Shown piece after piece: positions 19,629 to 30,773 of a stretch of DNA of 39,530 nt. The stretch covers positions 1 through 39,530 of the forward strand of contig NZ_JNJV01000005.1 in NCBI RefSeq assembly GCF_000702785.1. The letters are read 5' to 3'. The notes under the pieces were generated by a model. The model made no database searches. It saw nothing but the letters and a program-made list of their open reading frames with translations, and was not told the DNA's origin. The DNA comes from Mycoplasmopsis primatum ATCC 25948. GTDB taxonomy: Bacteria > Bacillota_I > Bacilli_A > Mycoplasmatales > Metamycoplasmataceae. The stretch's first letter is position 1, and each line of letters starts with the position of its first letter. The position numbers and the translations under genes were made by a program.

Positions 19629-19751
19629 GTTGCCTCCTTTGTTCATAAAATTGAACTTTACTCCACAAAAATTTCTCAGTATATCCTCGACAACATTATG
19701 GTATATCTGACAACCTTTTGCTTCAATGTAAATGTTGCATTTTCAATTATA
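19629..19751 (-). promoter_or_regulatory. Promoter and leader of the S10-spc operon
   Basis: A TATAAT box on the minus strand lies at 19746-19751, placing the transcript start near 19739 and a leader of about 110 nt before rpsJ. In the leader GTATATC-n-GACAAC occurs twice (19679-19694 and 19701-19714 on the plus strand), and CAACATT (19691-19697) can pair with AATGTTG (19731-19737). Such structure could be an autoregulatory target as in other S10 operons; that part is inference. Confidence 0.5.
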
Positions 19752-20279
19752 GTGCAAAAGTATTTTTTTAATAGTAAATTATTAAAATTTATTTTCTATG
19801 TATTATTAAATAATACTACTTATACTAAGATTTGGCTATTTTTAGCATAAGAGAATTAAGTGTAAAAACAAAAAATTTGTAAATGAAACACCAAAAAGAG
19901 TTGTAAGTTTATTTTTTGCCTTGTTTTAAACAAAAAAACAACTTAAAAAAATTCAATTAATAAAAGTAATAAATTATTATATATAAAATAAATCATATAT
20001 ATTGAATTATGATATAACCTAATAATTAATAAATTTGATATATTCTAATTATGAAATTATGATTAACATTAATTTAATACTGATTTTTAAGTTGCATTAA
20101 TTTTGCTATTTTAGTTTTTTATGTTGTTAATTTATTGTAATAAATCTTGGTGCAATACTAACTTCAATAAAAAATATATGAATAAATAGTTGAAAAAGTG
20201 GTTTTCCTTATGAGACTACATTATAGGAATAAAAAGAAATTTTTTTGTTTATAATTTTTTATTTATGTAGTATTATTAT
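19752..20279. other. AT-rich intergenic region, no gene seen
   Basis: About 530 nt between the divergent S10 operon and the HU gene. No reading frame of convincing length or RNA gene is recognisable. It holds A/T tracts and small dyads, for example TTCCT 20204-20208 with AGGAA 20225-20229. No cluster of DnaA boxes was found. Confidence 0.6.
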
Positions 20280-20285
20280 TATAAT
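20280..20285 (+). promoter_or_regulatory. -10 box of the HU gene
   Basis: TATAAT preceded by an AT-rich stretch with no clear -35, as is usual in mycoplasmas. It lies 43 nt before the start codon at 20328. Confidence 0.5.
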
Positions 20286-20327
20286 TCACCTTAAAAATAA
20301 ATAAGTAAATGCATGAAAGGACAACTA

Positions 20328-20603
20328 ATGACTAAAAAAGAATTTATGAAAGAAGTTGCTGACAGAATGGATGTTCCAGTTAGAGTAGCTGACCAATTTT
20401 TTGATGCTTTTGTTTTTGTTCTTAAAGAACAATTAATCGCAGAAGAAAAAATTCAATTATCAACACTTGGTATTTTTGAAACAAAATTAAGAAGAGGACG
20501 TGAAACAATTAATCCTTTCACAATGACAGATTTAACAGTTCCCGAAAAACGTATTGTTAAATTTACACCATCTAAATATCTAAAAGAACTTGTTAACTTC
20601 TAA
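20328..20603 (+). CDS. HU-family DNA-binding protein
   Basis: 91 residues, normal length for HU/IHF. The protein starts MTKKEFMKEVADRMDVP; IQLSTLGIFETKLRRGRETI, with NPFTMTDLTVPEKRIVKFTP forming the DNA-binding arm, and the C-terminal SKYLKELVNF are characteristic. In place of the usual FG(K/S)F the strand reads LGIFE. ATG 20328 is preferred because AAAGGA lies 7-8 nt upstream; an ATG at 20313 would overlap that site. It is probably the main nucleoid protein. It converges on recU with only 15 nt between stop codons and no obvious hairpin. Confidence 0.9.
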   Translation: MTKKEFMKEVADRMDVPVRVADQFFDAFVFVLKEQLIAEEKIQLSTLGIFETKLRRGRETINPFTMTDLTVPEKRIVKFTPSKYLKELVNF

Positions 20604-20618
20604 TATATGTAAATATTA

Positions 20619-21107
20619 TTAATTAATATAAGGCAAAAAGTCAATTATTCCTGGAAAGGTCAAAGGGATGGCTTTGCCTATTTTTTTTATCCATTCATAT
20701 CGATACATATTTTTGGCTTCAATAGTAAGAAAATCTTGATAATTAACTACATAAAATTCATCATATAAACTAAAAAAAATAATAAAAAATGCCAAACCAC
20801 CATTATTCATTATAGCTTGTAAATATTCCTTTTGGTGATATTGAATATTTAATTTAGGCAAAAAATTCTCATTTGTACTTTTAGCTTCAAATGCTACAAA
20901 TTTGCCTTTGTAGCAACCAATATAATCTACTGTTGACTTCTTATATACATAAGCATCGTAGGCTGATATTTTCTGTTTTTTATTTATTAGCTGACTAAAT
21001 TTAATAGGTAAATTTTTCTTTTCAATAAAAGCTATATTATTATTAGCATAATAATTTATTGTTTGATTAATAATAGTTTCTAGAAACATTCCTCTATTCT
21101 TATACAT
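20619..21107 (-). CDS. recU: Holliday junction resolvase RecU
   Basis: 162 residues, close to but slightly shorter than Firmicutes RecU (about 200). YKNRGMFLETIINQTINYY carries the conserved N-R-G-x-x-L-E; VDYIGCYKGKFVAFEAKST holds the catalytic Asp and E-x-K of the PD-(D/E)xK nuclease fold; LNIQYHQKEYLQAIMNNGG follows. It cleaves four-way junctions made during recombination. It is divergent from recA, 138 nt away, so the two recombination genes share a control region. No Shine-Dalgarno; TATAAA lies 6 nt before ATG 21107. Confidence 0.9.
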   Translation of the reverse strand: MYKNRGMFLETIINQTINYYANNNIAFIEKKNLPIKFSQLINKKQKISAYDAYVYKKSTVDYIGCYKGKFVAFEAKSTNENFLPKLNIQYHQKEYLQAIMNNGGLAFFIIFFSLYDEFYVVNYQDFLTIEAKNMYRYEWIKKIGKAIPLTFPGIIDFLPYIN

Positions 21108-21245
21108 ATATTATTTATATTTACAAAAAATCTTATTTTTATATAATGAAACAATATTAGGAAAAAATACCTATTTTTACTAAGTAATTTCGCTTTTTTA
21201 ACCAAAATTAAGAAATCTTTTTTATTAAATTGAAAGGATAAAATA

Positions 21246-22238
21246 ATGAAAAAAGATAATGATCTTAACAAAGAACAAAAAGATTTAATAAAAAGTACAC
21301 TTAGTGAAATTACTAGAAAATTTGGCCAAGAAGCTATTATGATATTTAATCAAGATAAACTAAATGAAAAAATTGAAACATTCTCTTCTGGTTCATATTT
21401 ATTAAATAATGCACTAGGCATAGGCGGTTATCCAAAAGGTAGAATTATTGAAATTTATGGTCCTGAAAGCAGTGGAAAGACAACACTTTGCTTACATGCT
21501 ATTGCCGAAATTCAAAAAACAGGTGGCGTTGCAGCATTTATAGACGCAGAACATGCAATTGATCCTTTATATGCTAAAAATTTAGGGGTGGATTTAAATA
21601 CATTGATTTTAAGTCAACCAGATAGCGGTGAACAAGCTATGGAAATCGTAGATATCTTAGCAAAATCAGGAGCAATTGATCTAATAGTCGTTGATAGTGT
21701 AGCTGCATTAGTACCTCTCGCAGAACTTGATGGTGAAATGAAAGATCAACAAGTGGGTATGCAAGCTAGACTAATGTCTAAGGCACTAAGAAAAATAACT
21801 GGAAATTTAAACAAAAATAAAACTAGCGTTATTTTTGTAAATCAAATTAGAGAGAAAATTGGGGTGATGTTTGGCAATCCAGAAACAACTACTGGTGGTA
21901 GAGCATTGAAATTCTATGCGTCTGTAAGACTTGAAGTTAGAAAGTCTACATCTATAACTGATGGCAAGGAAATAACAGGTAATGAAATAAAGGTGAAAGT
22001 TGTGAAAAATAAATTAGCTCCGCCTTATAAAAGCTTTAGCACTGAAATATTGTTTTCAAAAGGAATTGACGCTACAAGCGAGTTAATAGACCTAGCAGTT
22101 GAAAAAAATATTTTTGAAAAGAAAGGTGCCTGATTTGCTTATGATGGTAAAAACATAGCACAAGGTAAAAAATCATTAAAAGAGTTTCTTGAATCAAATA
22201 TTGAATTTAAAAACGAAATTGAACGAAAAGCCTTATAA
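21246..22238 (+). CDS. recA: Recombinase RecA
   Basis: 330 residues, near full length but with a short acidic tail missing. Walker [10 protein letters not shown] is at 72-80, Walker B is [10 protein letters not shown], loop L1 is [20 protein letters not shown] and loop L2 is near [20 protein letters not shown]. It forms ATP-dependent filaments on single-stranded DNA for strand exchange. A TGA-coded Trp lies at 22131 near the C-terminus ([20 protein letters not shown]). AAAGGA precedes ATG 21246. Terminated by the hairpin at its 3' end. Confidence 0.97.
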
Positions 22239-22251
22239 AACAGGCTTTTTT
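22226..22251 (+). terminator. Rho-independent terminator of recA
   Basis: An 8-bp stem (AAAAGCCT 22226-22233 / AGGCTTTT 22242-22249) followed by T residues. It overlaps the last recA codons. Confidence 0.75.
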
Positions 22252-22343
22252 GTTATTTTTGGCGCTGTAAATATATGTATTTAAAACTGCTAATTATTTT
22301 TTATTTTGATAAAATAATATTTTATGTAGAAAGTCATATAGTT

Positions 22344-23165
22344 ATGGAAACAATTGAAGAAAAAGAATTATCAATTTTATTCATTGGAGATATTTTTGGA
22401 ACTCCTGGAATTAAAATGGTTAAGAAACATTTGCCAGAATTAAGAAAAAAATATAATGCTGATGTAGTGATAGCACAAAGCGAAAATGTATCAGGTAGAA
22501 AGGGTCTAGAAAAAAAAGATTATCAAGAACTTAAATCTGCTGGTGTTGATATATTTACATTGGGAAATCATGTCTGAGCTAAAAGCGATATTTTAAATAT
22601 TATTAATAATGATGATCTTATTCGTCCTGCAAACATAAATCCAGGATATCCAGGTAAAGGAACACAGGTTTTTAAATTAAAAAATGATATATCACTAAGA
22701 GTTACTTCATTAATGGGAATTACTTTTAATAAATTATTAAAGCCTTGAACACAAGACAGTGCGGATAACTTTTTTGATACTATCGATTCCATTAGAGAAT
22801 ATCAAGAAAAAACAGATTTTCATTTTATAGACTTTCATGCTGAAACTACAAGCGAAAAATACGTTTTGGGTCTTTATTTAGACGGTTTAGTTGATGCCAT
22901 ATGTGGAACGCATACGCATGTACAAACTAATGATGCTCATGTGTTGCCAAAGGGTACATGTTTTGTTACTGATGCAGGGATGACTGGGCCTTATGATTGT
23001 GCTATTGGTGCTAACTTCCAAGAAATTTATGAACATATGCGTTTTGGAGCTATGAAGGTGTTCAAAACTTCTAATAACCCTACACAATTTAATGGTGTAT
23101 ATTTAAAACTTAATACTAATAAGAAAAAAAATCATATTGAGTTAATAAAAATTTTGCCTTATTAA
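22344..23165 (+). CDS. ymdB: YmdB-family metallophosphoesterase (2',3'-cyclic nucleotide phosphodiesterase type)
   Basis: 273 residues, the usual length. Metal-binding residues are all present: D in LFIGDIFGTPG, E in QSENVSGRKG, N-H in TLGNHVW (TGA Trp), H in FIDFHAETTSEKY, and the two His of CGTHTHVQTND. The family is a dimetal phosphodiesterase; in Bacillus it influences biofilm and nanotube phenotypes. Expected in the cytosol. ATG 22344 is chosen because homology begins just after it (ELSILFIGDIFG); the upstream in-frame stretch is hydrophobic and not family-like. Ribosome site is weak (GAAAG). Confidence 0.9.
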
Positions 23166-23405
23166 TCTGTTTTATAGGCAAAAAATGAAATTATTATATA
23201 CTGATAAAAAATAAATATAATCGTTTTAAAATGAATATATAGTCATATATAAAGAATGATTGATGTACACTATATCTTAACAACTGCTAAAAATTGTGAA
23301 AACAGTTTGTTTTCATATTCAAAAAAATAGACATAATTTTGTTAAAATTTTTTAATAATTAACTTTTTAATATTGGTGTGAAATTAAAAAAATGGGGTGT
23401 ATACA

Positions 23406-24962
23406 ATGATAAGTAATAAACTAAAAAATAAATTGGAAATAAAGGAATTTACAATTGACAAATATCATAAAATGATTGATACATTAGGCCTAGCAAAAAC
23501 ATGAGATATTATTTTAGATTCATTGCCTAATAAATCATCTGAATCTAATATGAATAAATTGTTAGCATTCCAAAACTTAGGTGAACTATATGAAATAGGC
23601 TTAGCACATACCAATAAAATAGAAAAAAAAGATATGGGCAAATATTATACACCTTATGATGTTTCTGTCGTTATGGCTCAATTATTATTAGAAAACAAAA
23701 TCGACACAATTGCAGATGTGGGATGTGGAACAGGTAACCTGATTATTGAAGTTCTAAAATTAATAAAACAAAACAAAGGCATAGATCCGATCGAGTTTAT
23801 AAAAAGTAAAAAACTATATCTTTTTGACTCAGATCCCATTGCTATGAAAATATGTTTAAAAAAAATAGATATTTTGTTTGGGACTCAAATATCTAACCAA
23901 ATCAATTCATTAACTGGTGATTTTTTAAATAAAAAGTTTAATTTGCCTGCCGGTGTATCTGTTATAACTAACCCACCATACGCTGTTATTAAAAAACTTA
24001 ATCCAAATCATAGCATTGATGATATTGTTGTGCAATCAAAAGATTTATATGCTTCATTTATTAACAAAATTATGAATTATTGTAACAATGCTGTAATAGT
24101 GTCACCACAATCTTATTTAGTGGCCGACAAATTTTCAAAATTAAGAGAAAAAATGACTGAAAATTTTGAAGGTGAAATATTTTCATTTGATAATGTACCC
24201 GGCACTCTTTTTAACGGTAGAAAACATGGAATATTCAACACTAATAATGCTAATGGCGTTCGTGCTTCCATAACATCATTAAAAAGAAAAACCCAGTCTA
24301 AAAATTCTGGTTTTAAATTAACACACTTAATTAGATTTAGAACAAGCCAAAGAAAAGATATTATTAATTTAGATTTTTTAAGAAGCAAACTAGGAACCGA
24401 AATTCAAAAACTGAATAAACCACTTAAAGCATTCAAAGAATTGGAACCTATGATTCGTGAGGTGAAAAAAGAAAAGGCTTATTTATATGATTTAATGGAA
24501 AACGATATACAAAAACAAAAAAATGAATATAAGTTATATGTCTCAACATCAGCACGATACTTTGTAGTGGCTAGCAAAAAAATAATGAAAAGAAAAGGTT
24601 ACTTTATTATTTATGGCAAAGATCAAGATTCATTTGATTTATTATATTCATTGTTGAACTCTAGCTATGCTTATATGTGATGAAGATTTATTGATGGTGG
24701 AATATTGCTTACAAAAAAGATAATTTGTTCAATTCCATACAATAAATCACTATTTGACAAAATTAACCAAGTTGAGCAAATTATTAGTCAAATGATTAAT
24801 AATGAATCTAAATTTGTCACTTATAAAGTAAATGCTGGTGAAAAACAAGAAAGTATTAAGTTTCCTGATAAATATAGACAGTATATTAATGAAATACTTT
24901 TTCCACAATATGCTGAATTTATGAAATTGCTTCATAAAAATTATGAGGTAAAAAATGAATAG
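23406..24962 (+). CDS. N6-adenine DNA methyltransferase (type II restriction-modification)
   Basis: 518 residues. Motif X-like GKYYTP at about 78-83, motif I ADVGCGTGN at about 103-111 and motif IV NPPY at about 189-192 place it among adenine methyltransferases with motif order X-I-IV (gamma type). The C-terminal half (about 300-518) should hold the target recognition domain, with YVSTSARYFVVASKK and a YMWWRF segment, both Trp coded by TGA. It transfers methyl from S-adenosylmethionine to adenine at a site that cannot be predicted here. GGGGTG is the only ribosome-site-like sequence before ATG 23406. It overlaps the endonuclease gene by 8 nt, the usual methylase-first operon order. Confidence 0.85.
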
Positions 24963-26172
24963 TAATAGTAATAAAATCCTATATTCTGTATTCAATAAAA
25001 TTTACAATAATGGCAAATTAACTAAATTAATTACTATTAAAAAGAATATAAAAATGTTAGAAAATTTTTATAAATCTAACTTTCAACTATACGAAGATTA
25101 TGGTTCTTTCTATAATGATTTAAATCAAAATTTAAAAGATTGTTTATCACTTTCACCTGCGGCAAGTCTTGAGTTTGAAAAGCAATTTAAAAAGAGTCAA
25201 GCATTACAACCTTCTATTTTAAATGAATGTTATATACTACAAACAATTGCTAATTTGTTAAATTTAAATAAATTTGTTGATGCTGATGAAAAAGAAGATA
25301 GCATTCCAAAAAAATTATTAAGCACAATTATGAAGGCTAAAAATGGCGAGTTAGAGTCACAAATGCCTAGATACATATATTATAGTGATAATTTAGATTC
25401 AGCATTATTACAATATGGAGACTCAGCATCTATCGATTCTATTTATATCCATAAAGGTTTTCGTATAAGAATGGAAATCAAAGATACCAAAGCAAAAATG
25501 GGAGAATACGATTTAAATTATGGAGAAGATGGCAAGCTAATTGCAACAGAAATAATAAAAAAACAAATTTCTACATTTGTTAAATATATTGATGAGTTTA
25601 ATTCGCAATGAACCATATTTGACCATGCTGGCAGAAACTATAAATTGAAAATAGATATCACATCAGCCCAAAAAATTCTTGAATCAACATACAAAACAAA
25701 CAAAATTGATTTATATCTTTTGCAAAGTTCTAATAACAGTAGTCTCTTCGCCTTACCATCTAATCAACTACTAGATCATATTAACTTCAGCGGTTCAGAA
25801 ATAAGACCTGCTGGTAGAAACAATTATGATGTTTTCACTCCTAAGAACTTATACGAAGTATTAAACCAACAAAACGCTATAATCAATAACAATAATGTAA
25901 AAATTTTATATGATGAAAAGAATATTGTAAAGGGCAGAGGTATGGCCACTAATACTCGCTACAATATAAATTCTATTTATTTTTTAAAACAAAAAGACAT
26001 AAAAATTGTTAATGGATATGTTGAGTTTGATCTACAAAAAGTTAGACAAAGAAAACCCACTATAGCAATGCATGTTTATACAACCTTAAACTTAGAAAAT
26101 TTATCTACTATAAATAATAAATTGAAAGAACTTAGCCTTGATTTAAGCAAAAAAGTGAAAACAAAAACATAA
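24955..26172 (+). CDS. Probable type II restriction endonuclease partner
   Basis: 405 residues with no clear family signature, as is typical of restriction enzymes. Position and overlap with the methyltransferase are the main evidence. A PD-(D/E)xK-like arrangement is visible: D161 in SASIDSIYIHKG, then E174 and K176 in RIRMEIKDTKAK. The C-terminal part has GRGMATNTRYNINSIYFLKQ. It would cut unmethylated DNA at the site protected by the neighbour. GAGG lies a few nt before ATG 24955. The frame reads through a TGA Trp at 25609, so it is one gene, not two. Confidence 0.7.
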
Positions 26173-26230
26173 GAAAAGCATTATTTTTTCATTGATATGT
26201 TGATAACAAAGATAGTAAATCAGGATATCA

Positions 26231-26274
26231 AAAAAGACGAAAAGCACTAATTTATATACTTTTTCGTCTTTTTT
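26231..26274. terminator. Bidirectional hairpin terminator
   Basis: AAAAAGACGAAAAG (26231-26244) pairs with CTTTTTCGTCTTTTT (26259-26273) with one bulged T. It lies between the restriction operon (+) and the convergent lipoprotein gene (-), with T-runs for both strands. Confidence 0.8.
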
Positions 26275-26310
26275 AAATGGTATAACTTGGAAACGAATGA
26301 TAATATTTTA

Positions 26311-28416
26311 TTATCTTTTAGTATTTCATTCGTGTTGATCTTTTAATGGTGGAATGGGAATAAAACAATCATTTCTGTCTTTATTATGTTGTTTGAATCA
26401 TTCACTAGCAAAATAAAACTGTGGATCTAATGATCTTATGATTTGTGTTTTGTTTTTGTTTACAACATTTTCACCAGTGATAAAATCTTTCATAGTAGCA
26501 AAATCAATTCAGTCTTTTAAATAATAAGTATATTTAAATGGTATCGCATCGCTATTATTGAAAATATTTGTGGTTGGTTCTAAGTCTAAATTTTTATCAT
26601 TAGTATCATCTCACGTTAAGTCAAGAAAATATGCTTTATTTTCTTTTTTAGAATAATACATATTTCATGCATGTGGTTCAACGGCATTAGTTTTCTTAAA
26701 TGGCAATGTTGAATATAGACTCATATTTGATTCATAATAATTTATGTCGCCTGTGTTGTAAATGATATTCATATTTAAAAATGTTGCAAATAATGACATA
26801 ACCCTAGCATATGTTTCACAAACACCCAAAACTTTTTTATTTTTTTCCGGTGTTAGAGAATAAACAGCAGGATTTCTCATACTTAAATCTGGTATTCTAG
26901 TTTTTATTTCCTTGGCTGTTTTTGCAAAATCATAATTCATTCTTCAAATAATAAAATTATGAAGACTTCTAATAGCTTGTTCAATTGTAAAATGTTTAGC
27001 AATTATATAAGGTAATGAATCAATGACGTATTGGCGTAGATTATTTCATTCTGATTTTTTATGTCTATAAATAACAGTTGAGGACTTCACTTCTGGATGA
27101 CCGTTCATGACTAATTCATTACCATCATTAGATTCGGCTGTTGCATTAAAATAACCATAAATACCAGTTAATAGGGTAGTGTTAATTTTCAACCATATGT
27201 TTTTAATTAATTTATCATTAACAAAAATACCATGGAATCTTCTAAAACTACTCATATATTTCTCATATTTTTTTCAATCAGGATTATTAAACATATATTG
27301 ACGGGCTTTGGTTATATAACTTTTATCATATAATCCACCATTTTCATAAATTTCCTGTCTAAGATTTCTAATAGCCTCATTAGGTGCTTTATTTATAAAA
27401 TCAAAATGTTTAATATTAAAATGAAAGCCATCAAGAATTGGATTAAATGCTAGGTCTCTATTTCTATATTGTAATTCAATAAATTTTTCAACATCACTAA
27501 TGATTTGTTTAACATAATAAATGTTTTTGTTTAAAAAAGATTTTTCAAATTCTTCGCAAAACTTAACAAATTCATTAAATGAATTAGGTTTAGTTAAAAA
27601 ATGATTATACAAAAAGCCATAATGCTGTTTAGTATGATCAAATGCTATTACTCCATTTACATTTGTGCTTAGTTCCATTTTATTCTTGGTTTGAGCCTCA
27701 AAAAACGTAAATAAACTTGTCAAATACATATAATTGTTTTTAAATATTTCAGCATTATATTTAGCAATTCCAGTAAGAGATTTATCTTTCTTTAAATCTT
27801 TATTGTCGCCTTCAATTAGACTAATTAATCTGTTTCATAGCATAAGATGTTCATTATGTGCTGGGTCAACATTAGAAATATTTCTATTACTTTGGTCTAT
27901 TGGTTTAGAAAAAACAGATTGAAAATTCTTTTCAAGTGCTTGGCTTTGTTTTTTAAATCATATATTATCAACTTCTGATTTAATTAACTTAGTATTGTTA
28001 GAAATTGCTAAAAATGGTTTTTCAAGCAATTCACCTGTAAATTTAGATGTATATTTTTCATCAATAAATTCATTCAATTGTATTGGCTTTGATTCATTTA
28101 TTGTTGTAGGTGTATTGTTTTCTGGTTTTGGATTTGGATTATCCTCAGGTTTTTTATTATTTTCTTCCTTATGTTTATTAGTATTTATATTAGGTTTTGA
28201 ATTTTCTTCTGGTTTTACATTGGAATTAGGTTTATCCTCAGGTTTTTTATTATTTTCGGGTTGAATGTCTGTCTTGTTTTCTGGTTTTTTATTATTTTCT
28301 TCATTTGGTTTTTGATTATCTTTTGATGTAATATTGCATGAAGAAAGAATAAGAGCAGGTGATAAAACTATTGGTGTATTTAAAATCAAATTAGCAAACT
28401 TTTTAATTTTTTTCAT
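26311..28416 (-). CDS. Lipoprotein with transglutaminase-like domain (copy 1)
   Basis: 701 residues. The signal ends ALILSSC (Cys 27), so it is predicted on the cell surface. Residues 28-115 form a low-complexity linker of Asn, Lys, Glu and Pro (NNKKPEDKPN-type units). The middle, about 120-480, is helical and unrecognised. The C-terminal domain has the papain-like transglutaminase triad: C533 in GVCETYARVMSLF, H582 in EPHAWNMYY and D599 in FLDLTWDDTND. Such domains act as proteases, amidases or cross-linkers; which applies is unknown. The frame needs TGA as Trp in several places. It ends EWNTKR. Its paralogue lies directly upstream (50 nt), so both may be cotranscribed. Confidence 0.85.
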
Positions 28417-28466
28417 AAAATTAACCTTCCTTTATATTTGTTAAAGTTCAATAAAACTAATGTTAT

Positions 28467-30392
28467 TTACATATATTTACGTGCATATTCATATGGCGTA
28501 AAGTAGTCAATGCGTCTCATTCTTAATTCATTATTAAAATCAGGTAAAGTATAAAAATCATTTTGTGCTTTATATAATGATCTAACTCATTGAGTGAATC
28601 TAATGCTCAATGAAATATTTCTTATATAACCTCCTCTATCATTTCTAGCAATAGTTAATCAATCTTTAAAAATTAGATTTCTATCATAAAAATAAGGTGA
28701 TATTTTATCTGATAAAATTGAACTTGGGCGTTGATTTTGGAGTATTGCCAATTCATAGTCACTATTATCAGTTCATGTTAGATCAACATATTTTCATGTT
28801 TTGCTTTCTTCATCATAAACATTATTTCATGCATGAGGTTCATTTGCAAATCCAGTAACATAAGAAGCTTTTATATCTGCAAAAGTGGTAAATAGCAAGA
28901 ATAATCTAGCATATGATTCACAAACACCCTTGCCTTTGATCCAAGATTTTGCTTCTTCTGTTAGGGCATATGGATTTCTTATATTTCAATTTGAGGCATT
29001 TTTATCGGCTGCAAATTCTCTTCAAGCATATTTTAATCTATGCATAATTCAATTTGAAATAGCTCTTACTTTTTGCTCAGTTGTAAATTTATGTGAAATA
29101 ATTTTGGGTAAATTTTCAGTCACCATTTTTTTAATGGCAGGATATTCACTCTTTCTATATCTATTTGGACTATTGATGGCAGTTACTTTATATTGTTTGC
29201 TTGCTCTATCAAGAGATAAAAATCTGTTATCCAAATTAGCGTTATATAAACCATAGTAATTAAAATATTTTGGATTAATTAATAATCAATCCATTAGTGG
29301 TTCTTCATATGAATCAGCTAATGAGCTAAAAAAGCCTCATCAACCAAAATAATCTGATGATAATTTATAAAATGCTGCATAAATATTAGATTGAGTATTT
29401 GCCTTGAATTGTGCATTTAATGTTTCATAGACATCTTTATAATATTTTTCCCTTTCTTGCTTAAATTCATTAGCTGATGAATTGTTATCCGTAAAGTCAA
29501 TAGTCAGCGAACCATTTTTAAGTATTTGCTTTCTAACTTCCTTAATGTCTGAATTTGCCGCTTCCTTAACATACAACAATTCTTCATCTGATTTTAATTG
29601 ATATTTGTCAGCAGCTTCAAAAACCAAATCTTTGTTTTTTAATTGATAATCAATAAATTTTTGCACTTCATCAAGAATTGCATTAGTTGATTGTTGTTGA
29701 TTTCTCTTAATACTAAATCCATTTATTTTTGCTTTGTCAGCACTATTTAAGAAGTTGAGCAAATATCTAAAATGTATTGGCTTTCATTTGGCATCTGAAT
29801 CATCTTTGCTGGTTTTAGCTTGCTCACTTATAAAGGTTTTTAAACTCAATCTATAAAATTCTTTGTCAACAGAATCTTCATAGTAATCATAATTTTCACT
29901 ATAAATATCATTTAATTGATTTAACATATTTTTTGCTCTGTTGAATATTTCCAAAGCAATTTTATTAGATTGAATATTTTGCATATTAGAAAATTGACTA
30001 TTTTTAGCATAGTCAAAAACTTTTACAAATTCATTATATAAATCTTTTTGTTCTTGTGATTTTTCTAATTTCTTTTCACTTGCTGGTTTTTGCTTTTCAA
30101 CTTCTTTTTTAGATTCGTCTTTGTTTTTAGATTCATCTTTGTTTTTAGATTCATCTTTGTTTGTGTTTTCATTATTAGGATTTATCTTTTGATCTGCTTC
30201 ATTTGAATTTTCTTCTTTTTTATTAGATTCATCCTTAGTGGTGTTCCCGGTATTAGGAATTATTTTCTTGTTTTCTTCGTTTATGTTTTTGTTTTTTTCT
30301 TCATTATCTTTACATGAAATTACAGCACTTGGCATAATAGTAATGACAACTGGTGACAATAAAAAAACTAATTTTTTAAAAATATTTTTCAT
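28467..30392 (-). CDS. Lipoprotein with transglutaminase-like domain (copy 2)
   Basis: 641 residues with the same plan as its downstream neighbour. The signal MKNIFKKLVFLLSPVVITIM ends SAVISC (Cys 27). A Lys/Glu/Asn/Ser linker follows, containing three KDESKN-type repeats. A helical middle part leads to the C-terminal transglutaminase-like domain with C491 (GVCESYARLFLLF), H520 (EPHAWNNVY) and D537 (YVDLTWTD). It ends FTPYEYARKYM. The two copies are clearly diverged outside the catalytic blocks. No strong Shine-Dalgarno precedes ATG 30392. Expected at the outer face of the membrane. Confidence 0.85.
30105..30165 (-). repeat. Short tandem repeats in the linker of the second transglutaminase-like lipoprotein
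   Basis: An 18-nt unit, TCATCTTTGTTTTTAGAT on the plus strand, is repeated about three times and encodes KDESKN. Copy changes would keep the frame. Confidence 0.75.
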
Positions 30393-30773
30393 AGTTTAAT
30401 AGCCTTATTATTAATGTAAAAATTCGGTTAAAATTATAAACTTTTTATATGTGTATGATAATCAAAAAATCATATATATGCTATAATACTTTTAGCGCTG
30501 TTTTATACTTATATTTACAAAAAATGCTAATTAAAATAATGCGATAATTTTATAGTATGTTTAATTTATACAAAGCACTTATTTCAAATTTATAAATAGC
30601 TATTTTTCTTTGTAAGCATGAAATATTATAGTTGCAAAATATTTAAAAATAAAAATACTGTGCTGTCAATGAACTTTATAAAATCATTTACTTCACTATA
30701 TTCAATCAATTACTGTATCATTTTAATATAAATTTTAATTCATTGTATATATGATAAATAAGGATAAAAATAT
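30393..30773. other. AT-rich divergent intergenic region, no gene seen
   Basis: 381 nt between the divergent lipoprotein and membrane-protein genes. It should hold promoters for both. No RNA gene or long frame is recognisable. Confidence 0.6.

Noticed and set aside
19650-20327. Replication origin near the HU gene
   Set aside because: The stretch is very AT-rich but shows no cluster of DnaA boxes and no dnaA or dnaN next to it.
23152-23183. Terminator for the YmdB gene (TTTTGCCT/AGGCAAAA stem)
   Set aside because: The stem is followed by A residues on the plus strand, not T, so it is not a standard terminator for that gene; it may be a minor structure only.
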